NCBI GenBank assembly: GCA_945957245.1
Contig: CAMFLD010000176.1
Span: 1-6,190 of the forward strand
Reading direction: 5' to 3'
Length of the DNA: 6,190 nucleotides
Source: an uncultured Flavobacterium sp.
Lineage (GTDB): Bacteria; Bacteroidota; Bacteroidia; Flavobacteriales; Flavobacteriaceae
Shown: positions 1-6,148 of the stretch, one piece after another
How the letters are laid out: every line of letters starts with the position of its first letter
How positions within the stretch are numbered: position 1 is the first letter of the stretch
Translations under genes and position numbers: made by a program
The notes under the pieces: model-generated
Told to the model about the DNA's origin: nothing
Seen by the model: only the letters and a program-made list of their open reading frames with translations
The model's database searches: none

Positions 1-3000
1 GTATGACGGAGTCATATTTACCACTACCGGTGCACATCCCTGTGATAGGGTTCCTATACAGTTTTCTAAGATATTATTGTAGCAAATCTCAGTTGCTCCG
101 GGATAGATGGTGTTGTTTGCATCGTTGCAGTCTCCACCACCTAACAATCCTGTTGTGGTATAACCGGCACCAGGAGAGGTACATGATGAAACCGCTGTTC
201 CTGTATAATAGTGGTCTCCATCAGCATCCAGATACCATTGTGGTTGAGCTGTAATAGTGATGTTTGCCGGTGCACTTGTTGCAGAACATCCATTAGTATC
301 AGTATAAGTGTAAGTATAAGTAGTACTTGTCGTTCCTGTATATGGATTTGCAACACTGTAAACCCCAGAACCACCCGCTGGTAATCCTGAACCTGACAAT
401 GTGATAGAGGTACCTGAGCATCCGGTTACATCAGAAGCTAAAGCAGTTGGTAATGCATTAACTGTTACAACTCTGTTTGCAGTTGCAGGACCATTACATC
501 CTGTTGCTGTAGCAGTAATAGTTGCACTTCCATTAAATGCAGCATCCCAATTCATAACACCCGTGTTGGCATCAATAACACCAGCAGCTGATGGAGCAAC
601 TGAATAAACCAATCCTGTTGAATTAGTAGCAGAAGCAGTGTAAGTTGTATCCGGAGCATTTTGACAAACTGTTGTAGCTCCGGCAGAGAAAATTGGAGTA
701 CCTACATTTGGTGTGATACTTACCGTAGCACTACCTGAAACAGCATTAGAACAAGCTCCGTTGCTGGCAGAAACCAAAACTAACGTTTGAGTAGCTGTAG
801 CATTGTTTACAGTAACGGTAGCAGAACCGCTTCCATTAAGAGTAACATTATTTGCAACTGAATTCAAAGTATAATTTACTACTGCATTTGCAGTTCCATT
901 TAATGTAAATGAAGCTACACTACCTGAGCATATTGGACTAGTTCCAGCTGTAACTGATGCAGTTACTGGCTGACATGGCGTTCCTAATACAGTAAAGTTA
1001 TCTATTCGGCCTGTTCCACCTGTTGCAACAGTTCCATTTTGCAGGGATACTGTGCTACTATTTACTACTCTAAAATAAATCTCGCTTTTTCCATTCAACA
1101 CTGAAATACTGCTTAAGTCAAAGCTTAGAGTTGACAATGACGTAGCCTGAGTCGCTGTTGATGACCAACCAATTGCTGCAGGAGCTGAAGTTTGCGGAAC
1201 GGAATATGAAGTAAAATCAGTATATCCGCTGGCACCACCTGTAGTTGTACTATATTGAATTTTAAAATCTCTTGGTCCTGTATTACTTCCTGTCTGGTCA
1301 AGCAAAATCTTAATCGCTGTGTAACCTGAAGTATTCACTTTGAATTGGAAATAATCTCCAACAGCCCAATTATTAGAACTTACAGATTTTGAAGAACCGT
1401 TTCCGGCCACATTTGACCAGGTAGTAGCAGAAGAAGTATGTACAGCAGTAAATGAAGTACCTGATGTTTGCAATCCGGCATCAGCAACTGCTGAACCTGC
1501 CGAAACATTTACCGTAGCTCCGGTATTTGTAGTTGTTACCCCTTCAAAAGTCCATTTTGCAATTGGATCTACAATAGTCACTGGAGTTGAAACCTGTGTA
1601 AATGTTGAAGCATCTGCTTTAAGAGAATAACTTCCAGCGGTATCAAATTTGATATCATTATAGGTTACGACACCTGCAGTAGCTCCTTTAGACAATGTCG
1701 TTGCGCTTATTGCTCCCGGACCTGATGCAGTAATTGTAATAGCACCCGTAAAGTTAGTATCAATAGTTTCTGAAGCGGTACGAGCCTCAACACGTACTTG
1801 CGCAACATTAGAGTTAGTAACTCCATTTGTTGGAGGTGTTACGAATACTAAATGTGTTGCTGTAGGAGCAGGAATGTTAAATGTTCCTGAAGTAGCTAAA
1901 ACTGTAGTTCCGGAAACATTTGGTAAACTAAATGTTATAGTAGCTCCGGTTACCGCTGCCCCACTTGTTGCCGTTAAGTTGGTAAAAGTAGCTGTTCCGT
2001 TAACGCCGCTTACCGGATTTGTTCCATTTAAAGTCCATGTTCCAACACCCACTGTTGCCTGAACTGATTGAGTACTGGTAGTAGCATTGTTGTATTTATC
2101 CTGTATCAATACAACTGGTTGTTGTGCCAATGTTCCTCCGTTAGTTGCAGGAGCTGTTGGTTGTTGGCTTATTGATAATTTTGCCGGAGCACCAACCAAC
2201 ATTAATTGCGTCACTTGGGCATTAGTATAATTAGTAGCAACAATATCAATTGTTTTATTACCCGGAGTTCTTAATAAAGTATTGCTGGCATTAGCAGGAT
2301 CAAGCGTAATATTTCCTGCAGAAGTTGTAAATACTAAACTTGTAGCACCAATTTTAACACTGGTTATAGCACCACGATAATTAGAATTATCAGGAGATAA
2401 AGTGATTGAAAACGGTGCATCCACACTAGCCGGAGTAGTTGTAAGGCTTGGCGCATTATCATTAATTGTTTGTGTTCCTGAAGCTGATGAACTTCCAGCA
2501 ACAAAAACTCCAGTAGTTGGACTTGTTATACTTGAATTTGACAAACCATTAACGGTAATAGTTTTTCCGGGAGTTGCTCCACTTGAGATAGAAGCTGTAA
2601 GCCAGAAATAATAAGGAGTTCCGCTGGTTAAAGTCTGAGAATCACTAAATGTAATTGTTTCCGTATTCGTAGCTACTGATTTTGATGAAGATTGAGCAGT
2701 ACCAAATAATGAAGCTGAACCAAAAGTATTAGTAGTACTGTACCATAATTTGAATCCATTAGCCGCTATATCCGCACTGGTATATCCGGAAGCTGCGCCT
2801 GCTGTTACAAAATTAATATCGGTTACAGTTACATTTGAATTAGAGGCTGTTAATTGTGCTCTTGCAATAATTGCATCTGTAGCATTTACCAAAACAGTTC
2901 CTGCCGTAACAACCGTATTATCGGCAATGGTAACAGTTGGTGAAATAATTGTTTGCGTTCCTGAAGCACTAGTACTTCCTAAAATTGATGTTCCTGCTGA

Positions 3001-5922
3001 AGTAACTGACGCATTGCTCAAACCATTTACATTAATTGTATGGGATGGAATAGCCGATGAAGCAACATCAACAGTCAACCAGTAGTAATAATCTCCGGGT
3101 GATAAAGTTTCCGAAGTTGAGAAAGCTAAAGTATCACTGTTAGTAGCAGTAGCCCCTTTAGAAGATGATACTGCTCCAAGTGGAGTATTGGTATCAAATG
3201 TTGAAGAAGCGGTTTTCCACAATCTGAAACCATTAGCAGCAATATCCGACTGAACATAAGCTCCTGAAGAACCTGCTGTAACAAATTGGATTTGGCTTAC
3301 ACTGGCTGTACCACCGGCAACAGTTAGTTTTGCTTTGCTGATTACAGTAGTATTAGTTCCTCTTAGAATACTCGCAGCACCTGTTTGTGTTCCGTTATCA
3401 GCAATTGTGATTGAAGTCGCTGTAATGTTTTGTTGGTTTCCTGTCGCTGACCCTGTAACCGTTTGGTTTGCAGTAATATTTGAGTTTGATAATGAAGCTG
3501 TAAATGTTCTGGCATTTATGGCTCCCGAATTAACATCGGCAATTAGCAAATAACGTTTTGCTGTTCCACCAGTTAATGTTTGTGCCAAAGATGAAAAAGA
3601 CAATGGGTTTCCATTAGTAAAACTTGCAGTTCCAATAGCTGAAGAAATTTCTCCCGAATCAGCTAAACCATTATTATTGGCATCAACTATCAATCTGAAA
3701 TTTGATAAATCACTACTACCGGCATCACCTGAAGTTTGGATATTTGCGGCAGTAAAATTAAATGCAGTTGTACAAGAACTTGGAGTTAAAGTAAAGCCGT
3801 ATAACACTACATTATTAGTCCCTGCTGCTATATTTCCAGCTGCAGGAGTACCGGTATTAGATAATGTAATGCTTGGTGTAACTGTTGTAGAAACAGTAAT
3901 ATCAAAGGTTGTAGCAACGTCGCTTACATCAATAACCCTAATATAATAGGTTGTTCCCGCTACCGCATTTTGGAAATCTGCAGTTTCATCGCTTGAACTT
4001 GAACTATTGGCAATTGGGGTCAAACTTGGTCCGTCACCACCAAATAGTTGTAATCTTCCGGTCGTAGATGTTGGACATGTAGAAGCATAAACTTCAAAAT
4101 CAATATTTTCAGAATTATTTCCCGGGAAATTAATGTTGATAGTGTGATTTCCTGAGCATGTTGGAGTGAATGAATACCAAACATCTCTGCTGCTTCCGTA
4201 ATCAATTGTTGAACCAAAAAAAGTTCCGCCACTATTTGTATTACCTACCGTTAACGCTGTAGCAGAAGCACATGTATCGTTTACAGGCGGTTGATCTGGT
4301 GTTGTGAAAGCCCATGTAGTAGTATTGCTAAAACCCGCAAAGGCTACATCCTGTGTATCCGTTATTGCTCCGGAATCAACAGTTACATAGTAAGAAGTCG
4401 AATAATTTAAATTATTAGTCGGATTAATGGTCGCTGTAGTACCTGAAAAACTAATCAATCCTGAATTGAATGGAAAAGATTCGATTAGGTTAGAAGAAGA
4501 GTCATAAAGTTTAATGAAACCTGTGGTTCCCGCTTTGACATTTTCGCTAAAAGTGATTATGAGGTTAGATGCCAAAGCAACTGTCGTAGCTCCATTAAGT
4601 GGATTTAAGGAACTAACTGTAGGTGCAGTAACATCTTTGAATGTCTGAAGGCCTCCATTTGTAGTCGATGGTGTTGGTGAGTAAGTAGCATTTGCAATAG
4701 TTAAATTTGTCGAAGCAATAGCATTTACACCTATCGTATTGTTATGAGTAGCCGTATTTTTTACATCGGCGGTAATAAAAATATATCCTGTAGTTCCGCT
4801 ACTTATTAGTTGTGAAGTAAAGCTTGGGAATGTTTGACTACCCGCAGTACTCAAACCTGTTGTTAATGTACTAAGTGTTGCATCACCTGCATCTAAAGTA
4901 GCATCAGTAGAATAACGCACTTTTAAATTAGTAATATCTGAAACTGCATAAGTCCCTGTTGTAGTACAGGTCATTCCCGATAAAGTTGCATCACCTGTAG
5001 ATATTCCCAACTGAATCTTGTTTAAAACAACATTTGTTGTTCCCTGACTAACATTTGCAGCTGCTACTTGTGTTCCATTATCAGCTAAAGCAACTGTAGG
5101 TGTTGCTGCACTTGGTGTTACGCTGGCCCAGGTTGTTCCCACACGCATTTCATCCATTTGTATAAATGGCGTTGCCGTAGCACTGTCCTGTCTTACAAAA
5201 ACAGCTGCTACTGCAGTTAAATCTGTACCTGTGGCTGCTGTTGCATTTGTGGTTGGCTCTGTAGTAGCTCCTAAGGCTGGGTTAACCCAAATTTTTCCAA
5301 CATCATTGGCAGTCCCTGTGGTTATCTGATAAGCTGAAACGATAAAATAAGAAGTTCCTACAACATAATCAGTAGCTAACCAACTCACCGTGGAATTACT
5401 TCTTGTACTAATACCTATATTGAACTTGGTAGCATCAACAGAACTTTTTCTCGTCCAAACACATGCTCCATAAGTAGTACCATTTGAGCCCAGTCCTGTA
5501 AAATAACCTCCTGCGGTTCCTAAACTACCCAATGAGGATACATTGAGAATAAAAGAAAGATATACAGTAGCATTTACGGTTGAAGGTTGTGAAGTAAAAG
5601 TTCTGGAAGGATCTGCTCCTGCCCCATCAAACGCAATCTTATTTCCAACTGAAGCAGTTAAACCTGAATAACTAAGGCTTCCGCTCGTAACCAGAACCTC
5701 ATCACCTGTGTTGTTGTTTGTCCACACTGAACTACTTTGAGTAGGCAACCCGTTAGTAGCATGAGGGGTGTAATTAAATGTCTCTGTAATCAATTGTGCC
5801 CAACTTCCATTCCATCCCAATAAAAGAAGTAGGATGAAAATCCAGGAAAGAAGCGTTCGTTCCTTCCTAACTTCTGAACGCATGTTGGATTGCGAAAGAA
5901 TCTTAGCGTACTGTTTTACCAT
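1..5922 (-). CDS. Giant multidomain secreted adhesin-like protein, N-terminal 1974 residues (3' end beyond window)
   Basis: One uninterrupted frame runs from an ATG at 5922-5920 to the left edge, giving 1974 codons with no stop; the C-terminus is missing. The start is the first ATG after in-frame stops at 5929-5931 and 5938-5940. A second in-frame ATG (codon 14, 5883-5881) would give a more ordinary signal peptide and cannot be excluded. After a signal peptide come two jelly-roll domains, four related beta modules, a Big_5-like and several other Ig-like domains, a PPC-like domain and a MopE-type metal-binding motif. Thr, Ser, Ala, Asn and Gly dominate, and charged residues and Cys are scarce, as is usual for extracellular beta-rich proteins. 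No enzyme active site is visible. By analogy with flavobacterial proteins of this build it is probably exported through the Sec system and then T9SS, and acts at the cell surface or outside the cell in adhesion or glycan binding. That role is inferred. The T9SS C-terminal domain should lie beyond position 1. The gene has its own promoter and is separated from its upstream neighbour by a terminator. Confidence 0.95.
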   Translation of the reverse strand, partial: MVKQYAKILSQSNMRSEVRKERTLLSWIFILLLLLGWNGSWAQLITETFNYTPHATNGLPTQSSSVWTNNNTGDEVLVTSGSLSYSGLTASVGNKIAFDGAGADPSRTFTSQPSTVNATVYLSFILNVSSLGSLGTAGGYFTGLGSNGTTYGACVWTRKSSVDATKFNIGISTRSNSTVSWLATDYVVGTSYFIVSAYQITTGTANDVGKIWVNPALGATTEPTTNATAATGTDLTAVAAVFVRQDSATATPFIQMDEMRVGTTWASVTPSAATPTVALADNGTQVAAANVSQGTTNVVLNKIQLGISTGDATLSGMTCTTTGTYAVSDITNLKVRYSTDATLDAGDATLSTLTTGLSTAGSQTFPSFTSQLISSGTTGYIFITADVKNTATHNNTIGVNAIASTNLTIANATYSPTPSTTNGGLQTFKDVTAPTVSSLNPLNGATTVALASNLIITFSENVKAGTTGFIKLYDSSSNLIESFPFNSGLISFSGTTATINPTNNLNYSTSYYVTVDSGAITDTQDVAFAGFSNTTTWAFTTPDQPPVNDTCASATALTVGNTNSGGTFFGSTIDYGSSRDVWYSFTPTCSGNHTININFPGNNSENIDFEVYASTCPTSTTGRLQLFGGDGPSLTPIANSSSSSDETADFQNAVAGTTYYIRVIDVSDVATTFDITVSTTVTPSITLSNTGTPAAGNIAAGTNNVVLYGFTLTPSSCTTAFNFTAANIQTSGDAGSSDLSNFRLIVDANNNGLADSGEISSAIGTASFTNGNPLSFSSLAQTLTGGTAKRYLLIADVNSGAINARTFTASLSNSNITANQTVTGSATGNQQNITATSITIADNGTQTGAASILRGTNTTVISKAKLTVAGGTASVSQIQFVTAGSSGAYVQSDIAANGFRLWKTASSTFDTNTPLGAVSSSKGATATNSDTLAFSTSETLSPGDYYYWLTVDVASSAIPSHTINVNGLSNASVTSAGTSILGSTSASGTQTIISPTVTIADNTVVTAGTVLVNATDAIIARAQLTASNSNVTVTDINFVTAGAASGYTSADIAANGFKLWYSTTNTFGSASLFGTAQSSSKSVATNTETITFSDSQTLTSGTPYYFWLTASISSGATPGKTITVNGLSNSSITSPTTGVFVAGSSSASGTQTINDNAPSLTTTPASVDAPFSITLSPDNSNYRGAITSVKIGATSLVFTTSAGNITLDPANASNTLLRTPGNKTIDIVATNYTNAQVTQLMLVGAPAKLSISQQPTAPATNGGTLAQQPVVLIQDKYNNATTSTQSVQATVGVGTWTLNGTNPVSGVNGTATFTNLTATSGAAVTGATITFSLPNVSGTTVLATSGTFNIPAPTATHLVFVTPPTNGVTNSNVAQVRVEARTASETIDTNFTGAITITASGPGAISATTLSKGATAGVVTYNDIKFDTAGSYSLKADASTFTQVSTPVTIVDPIAKWTFEGVTTTNTGATVNVSAGSAVADAGLQTSGTSFTAVHTSSATTWSNVAGNGSSKSVSSNNWAVGDYFQFKVNTSGYTAIKILLDQTGSNTGPRDFKIQYSTTTGGASGYTDFTSYSVPQTSAPAAIGWSSTATQATSLSTLSFDLSSISVLNGKSEIYFRVVNSSTVSLQNGTVATGGTGRIDNFTVLGTPCQPVTASVTAGTSPICSGSVASFTLNGTANAVVNYTLNSVANNVTLNGSGSATVTVNNATATQTLVLVSASNGACSNAVSGSATVSITPNVGTPIFSAGATTVCQNAPDTTYTASATNSTGLVYSVAPSAAGVIDANTGVMNWDAAFNGSATITATATGCNGPATANRVVTVNALPTALASDVTGCSGTSITLSGSGLPAGGSGVYSVANPYTGTTSTTYTYTYTDTNGCSATSAPANITITAQPQWYLDADGDHYYTGTAVSSCTSPGAGYTTTGLLGGGDCNDANNTIYPGATEICYNNILENCIGTLSQGCAPVVVNMTPSY
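34..240 (-). other. MopE-type putative metal-binding motif, residues 1895-1963
   Basis: The segment holds QWYLDADGDHYYTG (1895-1908), then GGGDCNDANNTIYPGATEIC (1928-1947), then cysteines at 1955 and 1963. This is the MopE pattern: (Y/W)Y.DADGD.(Y/W), GDC(N/D)D....(I/V)(Y/H)PGA.E.C and a C-terminal Cys. The family was named after the copper-binding outer-membrane protein MopE of Methylococcus; in most proteins the motif is only a putative metal-binding site. The DADGD loop also resembles calcium loops. The usual C(D/N)G.DN(N/D)C stretch is altered here to CYNNILENC, a flavobacterial variant. Confidence 0.8.
250..966 (-). other. Three Ig/PKD-like domains, residues 1653-1891
   Basis: Three consecutive units each contain a cysteine-bearing opening: SPICSGSVASFTL (1663 onward), TTVCQNAPDTTYTASATN (1751 onward), and VTGCSGTSITLSGSG (1832 onward). 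The middle one has the common flavobacterial run TGVMNWDAAFNGSATITATA followed by GCNGPA. The last ends with TTYTYTYTDTNGCSATS, typical of PKD-like/gliding-motility-type repeats. The Cys pairs (1665/1724, 1753/1809, 1834/1879) are placed so that each unit could hold one disulfide; this is an inference. Confidence 0.7.
976..1560 (-). other. Second jelly-roll domain, residues 1455-1649
   Basis: The domain opens AKWTFEG and contains SSNNWAVGDYFQFKVNTSGY, then IKILLDQTGSNTGPRDFKIQY and FDLSSISVLNGKSEIYFRVV, and closes GGTGRIDNFTVLG. The W.FE...SNW...DYF.F.V opening with S.TGPRDFKI and a G(T/S)GRIDNF.V.G ending is a recurrent module in T9SS-exported Bacteroidota proteins, often beside nucleases or lamin-tail domains. 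It differs clearly from the first jelly roll. A binding role is likely; the ligand is unknown. Confidence 0.65.
1564..2187 (-). other. Two Ig-like domains, residues 1246-1453
   Basis: Both units open in the invasin/Big_1-like style. The first has PAKLSISQQPTAPATNGG, then QQPVVLIQDKYNN and NGTATFTNLTATSG. The second has ATHLVFVTPPTNGVTNSN, then AQVRVEARTASETIDTNFTG, ITASGPGAISATTLSKGAT and DTAGSYSLKADA. Such paired domains stiffen long surface adhesins. The boundary between them is near residue 1354. Confidence 0.65.
2194..2451 (-). other. Possible Shr-like hemoglobin-interacting/DUF1533-type domain, residues 1158-1243
   Basis: This segment reads PSLTTTPASVDAPFSITLSP, then NYRGAITSVKIGATSL, GNITLDPANASNTLLRTPG and NKTIDIVATNYTNAQVTQ. 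The order (YRGAI..V.(I/V)...S.VF, then a .ITL. block, then G...I.I.A..Y.(N/D)..V.Q) resembles the small beta domain first named DUF1533 and later linked to Shr hemoglobin-interacting domains. Length and order fit, but the match is from memory and weak. A generic Ig-like domain is the alternative. Confidence 0.35.
2464..2937 (-). other. Beta module R4, residues 996-1153
   Basis: This module starts TVTIADNTVVTAGTVLV and continues with INFVTAGAASGY, ADIAANGFKLW (1050-1060), PYYFWLTASI and VNGLSNSSITSP, ending SASGTQTI (1146-1153). It shares the main landmark blocks with R3. The GT(T/N)N motif of the other copies is replaced by NATDA. Confidence 0.6.
2947..3414 (-). other. Beta module R3, residues 837-992
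   Basis: This module starts SITIADNGTQTGAASILRGTN and continues with IQFVTAGSSGAY, SDIAANGFRLW (about 892-902), YYYWLTVDV (945-953) and VNGLSNASVTSAG, ending SASGTQTI (985-992). It is the closest relative of R4, and the two stand head to tail with only a three-residue linker. Confidence 0.6.
3421..3873 (-). other. Beta module R2, residues 684-834, with a calcium-loop-like insert
   Basis: This second copy of the repeated module starts SITLSNTGTP and has the GTNNVVLYGFTL strand, followed by SDLSNFRLIVDANNNGLAD, KRYLLIADV and ASLSNSNITA. It aligns by eye with R1, R3 and R4. It is the only copy in which the segment after the L.NF.L strand forms an EF-hand-like acidic loop, at residues 747-758. 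Confidence 0.55.
3649..3684 (-). other. EF-hand/dockerin-like calcium loop in R2, residues 747-758
   Basis: The sequence DANNNGLADSGE has ligand-type residues at D747, N749, N751, D755 and E758, which are loop positions 1, 3, 5, 9 and 12, with Gly752 at position 6. This matches the canonical 12-residue calcium-binding loop. Flanking helices are absent, so it is a loop embedded in a beta domain, as in dockerin-like or thrombospondin-3-like sites. Calcium binding is an inference. Confidence 0.6.
3883..4287 (-). other. PPC-like (pre-peptidase C-terminal) domain, residues 546-680
   Basis: The domain starts PVNDTCASATAL (546 onward), typical of the Bacteroidota subtype with its (N/D)D.C..A..L opening. 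It has RDVWYSFTPTCSGNHTI in the middle, NIDFEVYASTCP after it, and GTTYYIRVIDVSDVATTFDITV at the end. Cys551, Cys589 and Cys616 lie in it. This fold is usually found next to secreted peptidases or in adhesins; no peptidase domain is present in this window. Confidence 0.75.
4297..4629 (-). other. SbsA-type Ig-like domain (Big_5), residues 432-542
   Basis: The segment starts TAPTVSSLNPLNGATTVALASN, contains LIITFSENVKAGTTGFIKLY and the central NLNYSTSYYVTVDSGAITD, and closes with TWAFTTPD. The pattern P.V...P.(N/D)GAT.V...(S/N)L...FSE.V..G is diagnostic of the SbsA Ig-like (Big_5) fold found in S-layer proteins and large adhesins. It is a structural spacer, not a catalytic unit. Confidence 0.85.
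4633..5097 (-). other. Beta module R1, residues 276-430
   Basis: This is the first of four related modules of about 150-160 residues. It starts TVALADNGTQ and has the GTTNVVLNKIQL strand, a SDITNLKVRYSTDATLDAG segment, and a closing half with GYIFITADV and LTIANATYSP. The order (GTxN...DI.N.K..YST...TL...) resembles the N-terminal beta-sandwich domain of Bacteroidota BNR sialidases (BNR_assoc_N). That assignment is from memory of the family pattern and is tentative. R1 is separated from R2 by the Big_5-like and PPC-like domains. Confidence 0.55.
5113..5796 (-). other. LamG/concanavalin A-like jelly-roll domain, residues 43-270
   Basis: The mature protein begins with ETFNYTPHATNGLP (47-60). 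It continues through a beta-rich stretch with a VYLSFILNV strand and ends with MDEMRVGTTWASVTP (256-270). The ETF(N/D)Y start and the DE(I/M)RVGTTWA(D/S)VTP end are typical of N-terminal LamG-like domains in secreted Bacteroidota proteins. These usually bind carbohydrate or serve as structural modules. No ligand-binding residues can be assigned from the sequence alone. Confidence 0.65.
5797..5922 (-). other. Signal peptide, residues 1-42
   Basis: The N-terminus has a long basic n-region (K3, K7, R15, R19, K20, R22), a hydrophobic core around residues 24-37 (LLSWIFILLLLLGW), and a probable signal peptidase I site GSWA|Q after A42. Cleavage before Gln is very common in Bacteroidota exported proteins. 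No lipobox Cys follows the core, so a lipoprotein is unlikely. With the codon-14 start the peptide would be 29 residues, a more typical length. Confidence 0.9.
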
Positions 5923-5958
5923 AATAATTTAAAAGTTTTATTTGTTAATGACGAAGGA

Positions 5959-5992
5959 CAAAAATATAGATAAAAAAATGAAAAAAGCCAAA
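5959..5992 (-). promoter_or_regulatory. Predicted Bacteroidota sigma-70 promoter of the giant gene
   Basis: On the minus strand a TATTTTTG at 5966-5959 matches the -7 consensus TAnnTTTG, and a TTTG at 5992-5989 lies 22 bases upstream as a -33 box, within the 17-23 range known for flavobacteria. Transcription would begin near 5952, giving a leader of about 30 bases. No Shine-Dalgarno sequence is present. The start has A at -3 and -6, as favoured in this class. Confidence 0.6.
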
Positions 5993-5993
5993 A

Positions 5994-6018
5994 ATAGATT
6001 AACTAATTGTTAACCTAT
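5994..6018 (-). promoter_or_regulatory. Interrupted inverted repeat next to the promoter, possible operator
   Basis: The arms ATAGATTAAC (5994-6003) and GTTAACCTAT (6009-6018) pair at nine of ten positions around the five-base loop TAATT. The core TTAAC-N5-GTTAA is perfect. It lies just upstream of the predicted -33 box, where an activator or repressor dimer could bind. No T-run follows it, so it is unlikely to be a terminator. Confidence 0.4.
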
Positions 6019-6100
6019 CTTCATAAAAACGACCAAAAGCACATAATTATCCGCAAACGATATAGTAGAAAATATGTCTATCATTCAAATCTTACAACAA

Positions 6101-6127
6101 AAAAGCCTCCGATAATCGGAGGCTTTT
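6101..6127 (-). terminator. Rho-independent terminator of the upstream gene
   Basis: A perfect 12-bp stem (6101-6112 with 6116-6127, core GCCTCCGA/TCGGAGGC) closes a three-base loop. On the minus strand it is followed by a run of six T (TTTTTTGTTG). It begins about 21 bases after the stop of the upstream gene. The A/T flanks are nearly symmetric, so it may also stop transcripts coming from the left. Confidence 0.9.
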
Positions 6128-6148
6128 ATTTATTAGTTAAAGATAAAA

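Larger units (their letters stand above)
2464..3414 (-). repeat. Tandem protein-level repeat R3-R4 (about 156 residues each)
   Basis: The copies share FVTAG (880-884 and 1038-1042), DIAANGF(R/K)LW (893-902 and 1051-1060), (Y/F)WLT (947-950 and 1106-1109), VNGLSN and SASGTQTI in the same order and spacing. Many synonymous positions differ (for example GATATTGCTGCTAATGGT against GATATAGCGGCTAATGGA). The duplication is therefore not recent, and this is not a DNA-level tandem repeat. Confidence 0.8.
5923..6148. other. Intergenic region between the two minus-strand genes
   Basis: These 226 bases are strongly A/T-rich and hold the terminator (6101-6127), the inverted repeat (5994-6018) and the predicted promoter (5959-5992). 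A second TATTTTTG octamer at 5996-5989 overlaps the -33 box but has no suitable TTG upstream. Between 6019 and 6100 I see no open frame, RNA gene or clear repeat. Confidence 0.7.

Noticed and set aside
3..254. Plus-strand open stretch at the left edge (83 codons)
   Set aside because: It is antisense to the MopE motif, which is clearly real in the other strand, and its translation resembles no known protein.
2464..3414. CRISPR or DNA tandem array in the repetitive-looking middle
   Set aside because: The repeats are about 470 bases long, are similar mainly at protein level with diverged synonymous sites, and fall in one open frame.
2402..3553. Several open stretches of 60-110 codons on the plus strand (for example 2750-3085, 2402-2611, 3335-3553)
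   Set aside because: They lie exactly antisense to the long gene and follow its frame bias. Their translations are Val/Ala/Pro-rich mirrors of the Thr/Ala/Gly codons, and none has a promoter or matching upstream context.
4020..4232. Minus-strand open stretch of 70 codons in another frame, and a similar one at 141-374
   Set aside because: Both overlap the giant gene in a shifted frame, inside the well-supported PPC-like and PKD/MopE regions, so they are frame shadows rather than sites of a frameshift.
5989..5996. Second TATTTTTG octamer as an alternative -7 box
   Set aside because: No TTG lies at a suitable distance upstream; the nearest is more than 30 bases away. The octamer is better read as containing the -33 box of the downstream promoter.
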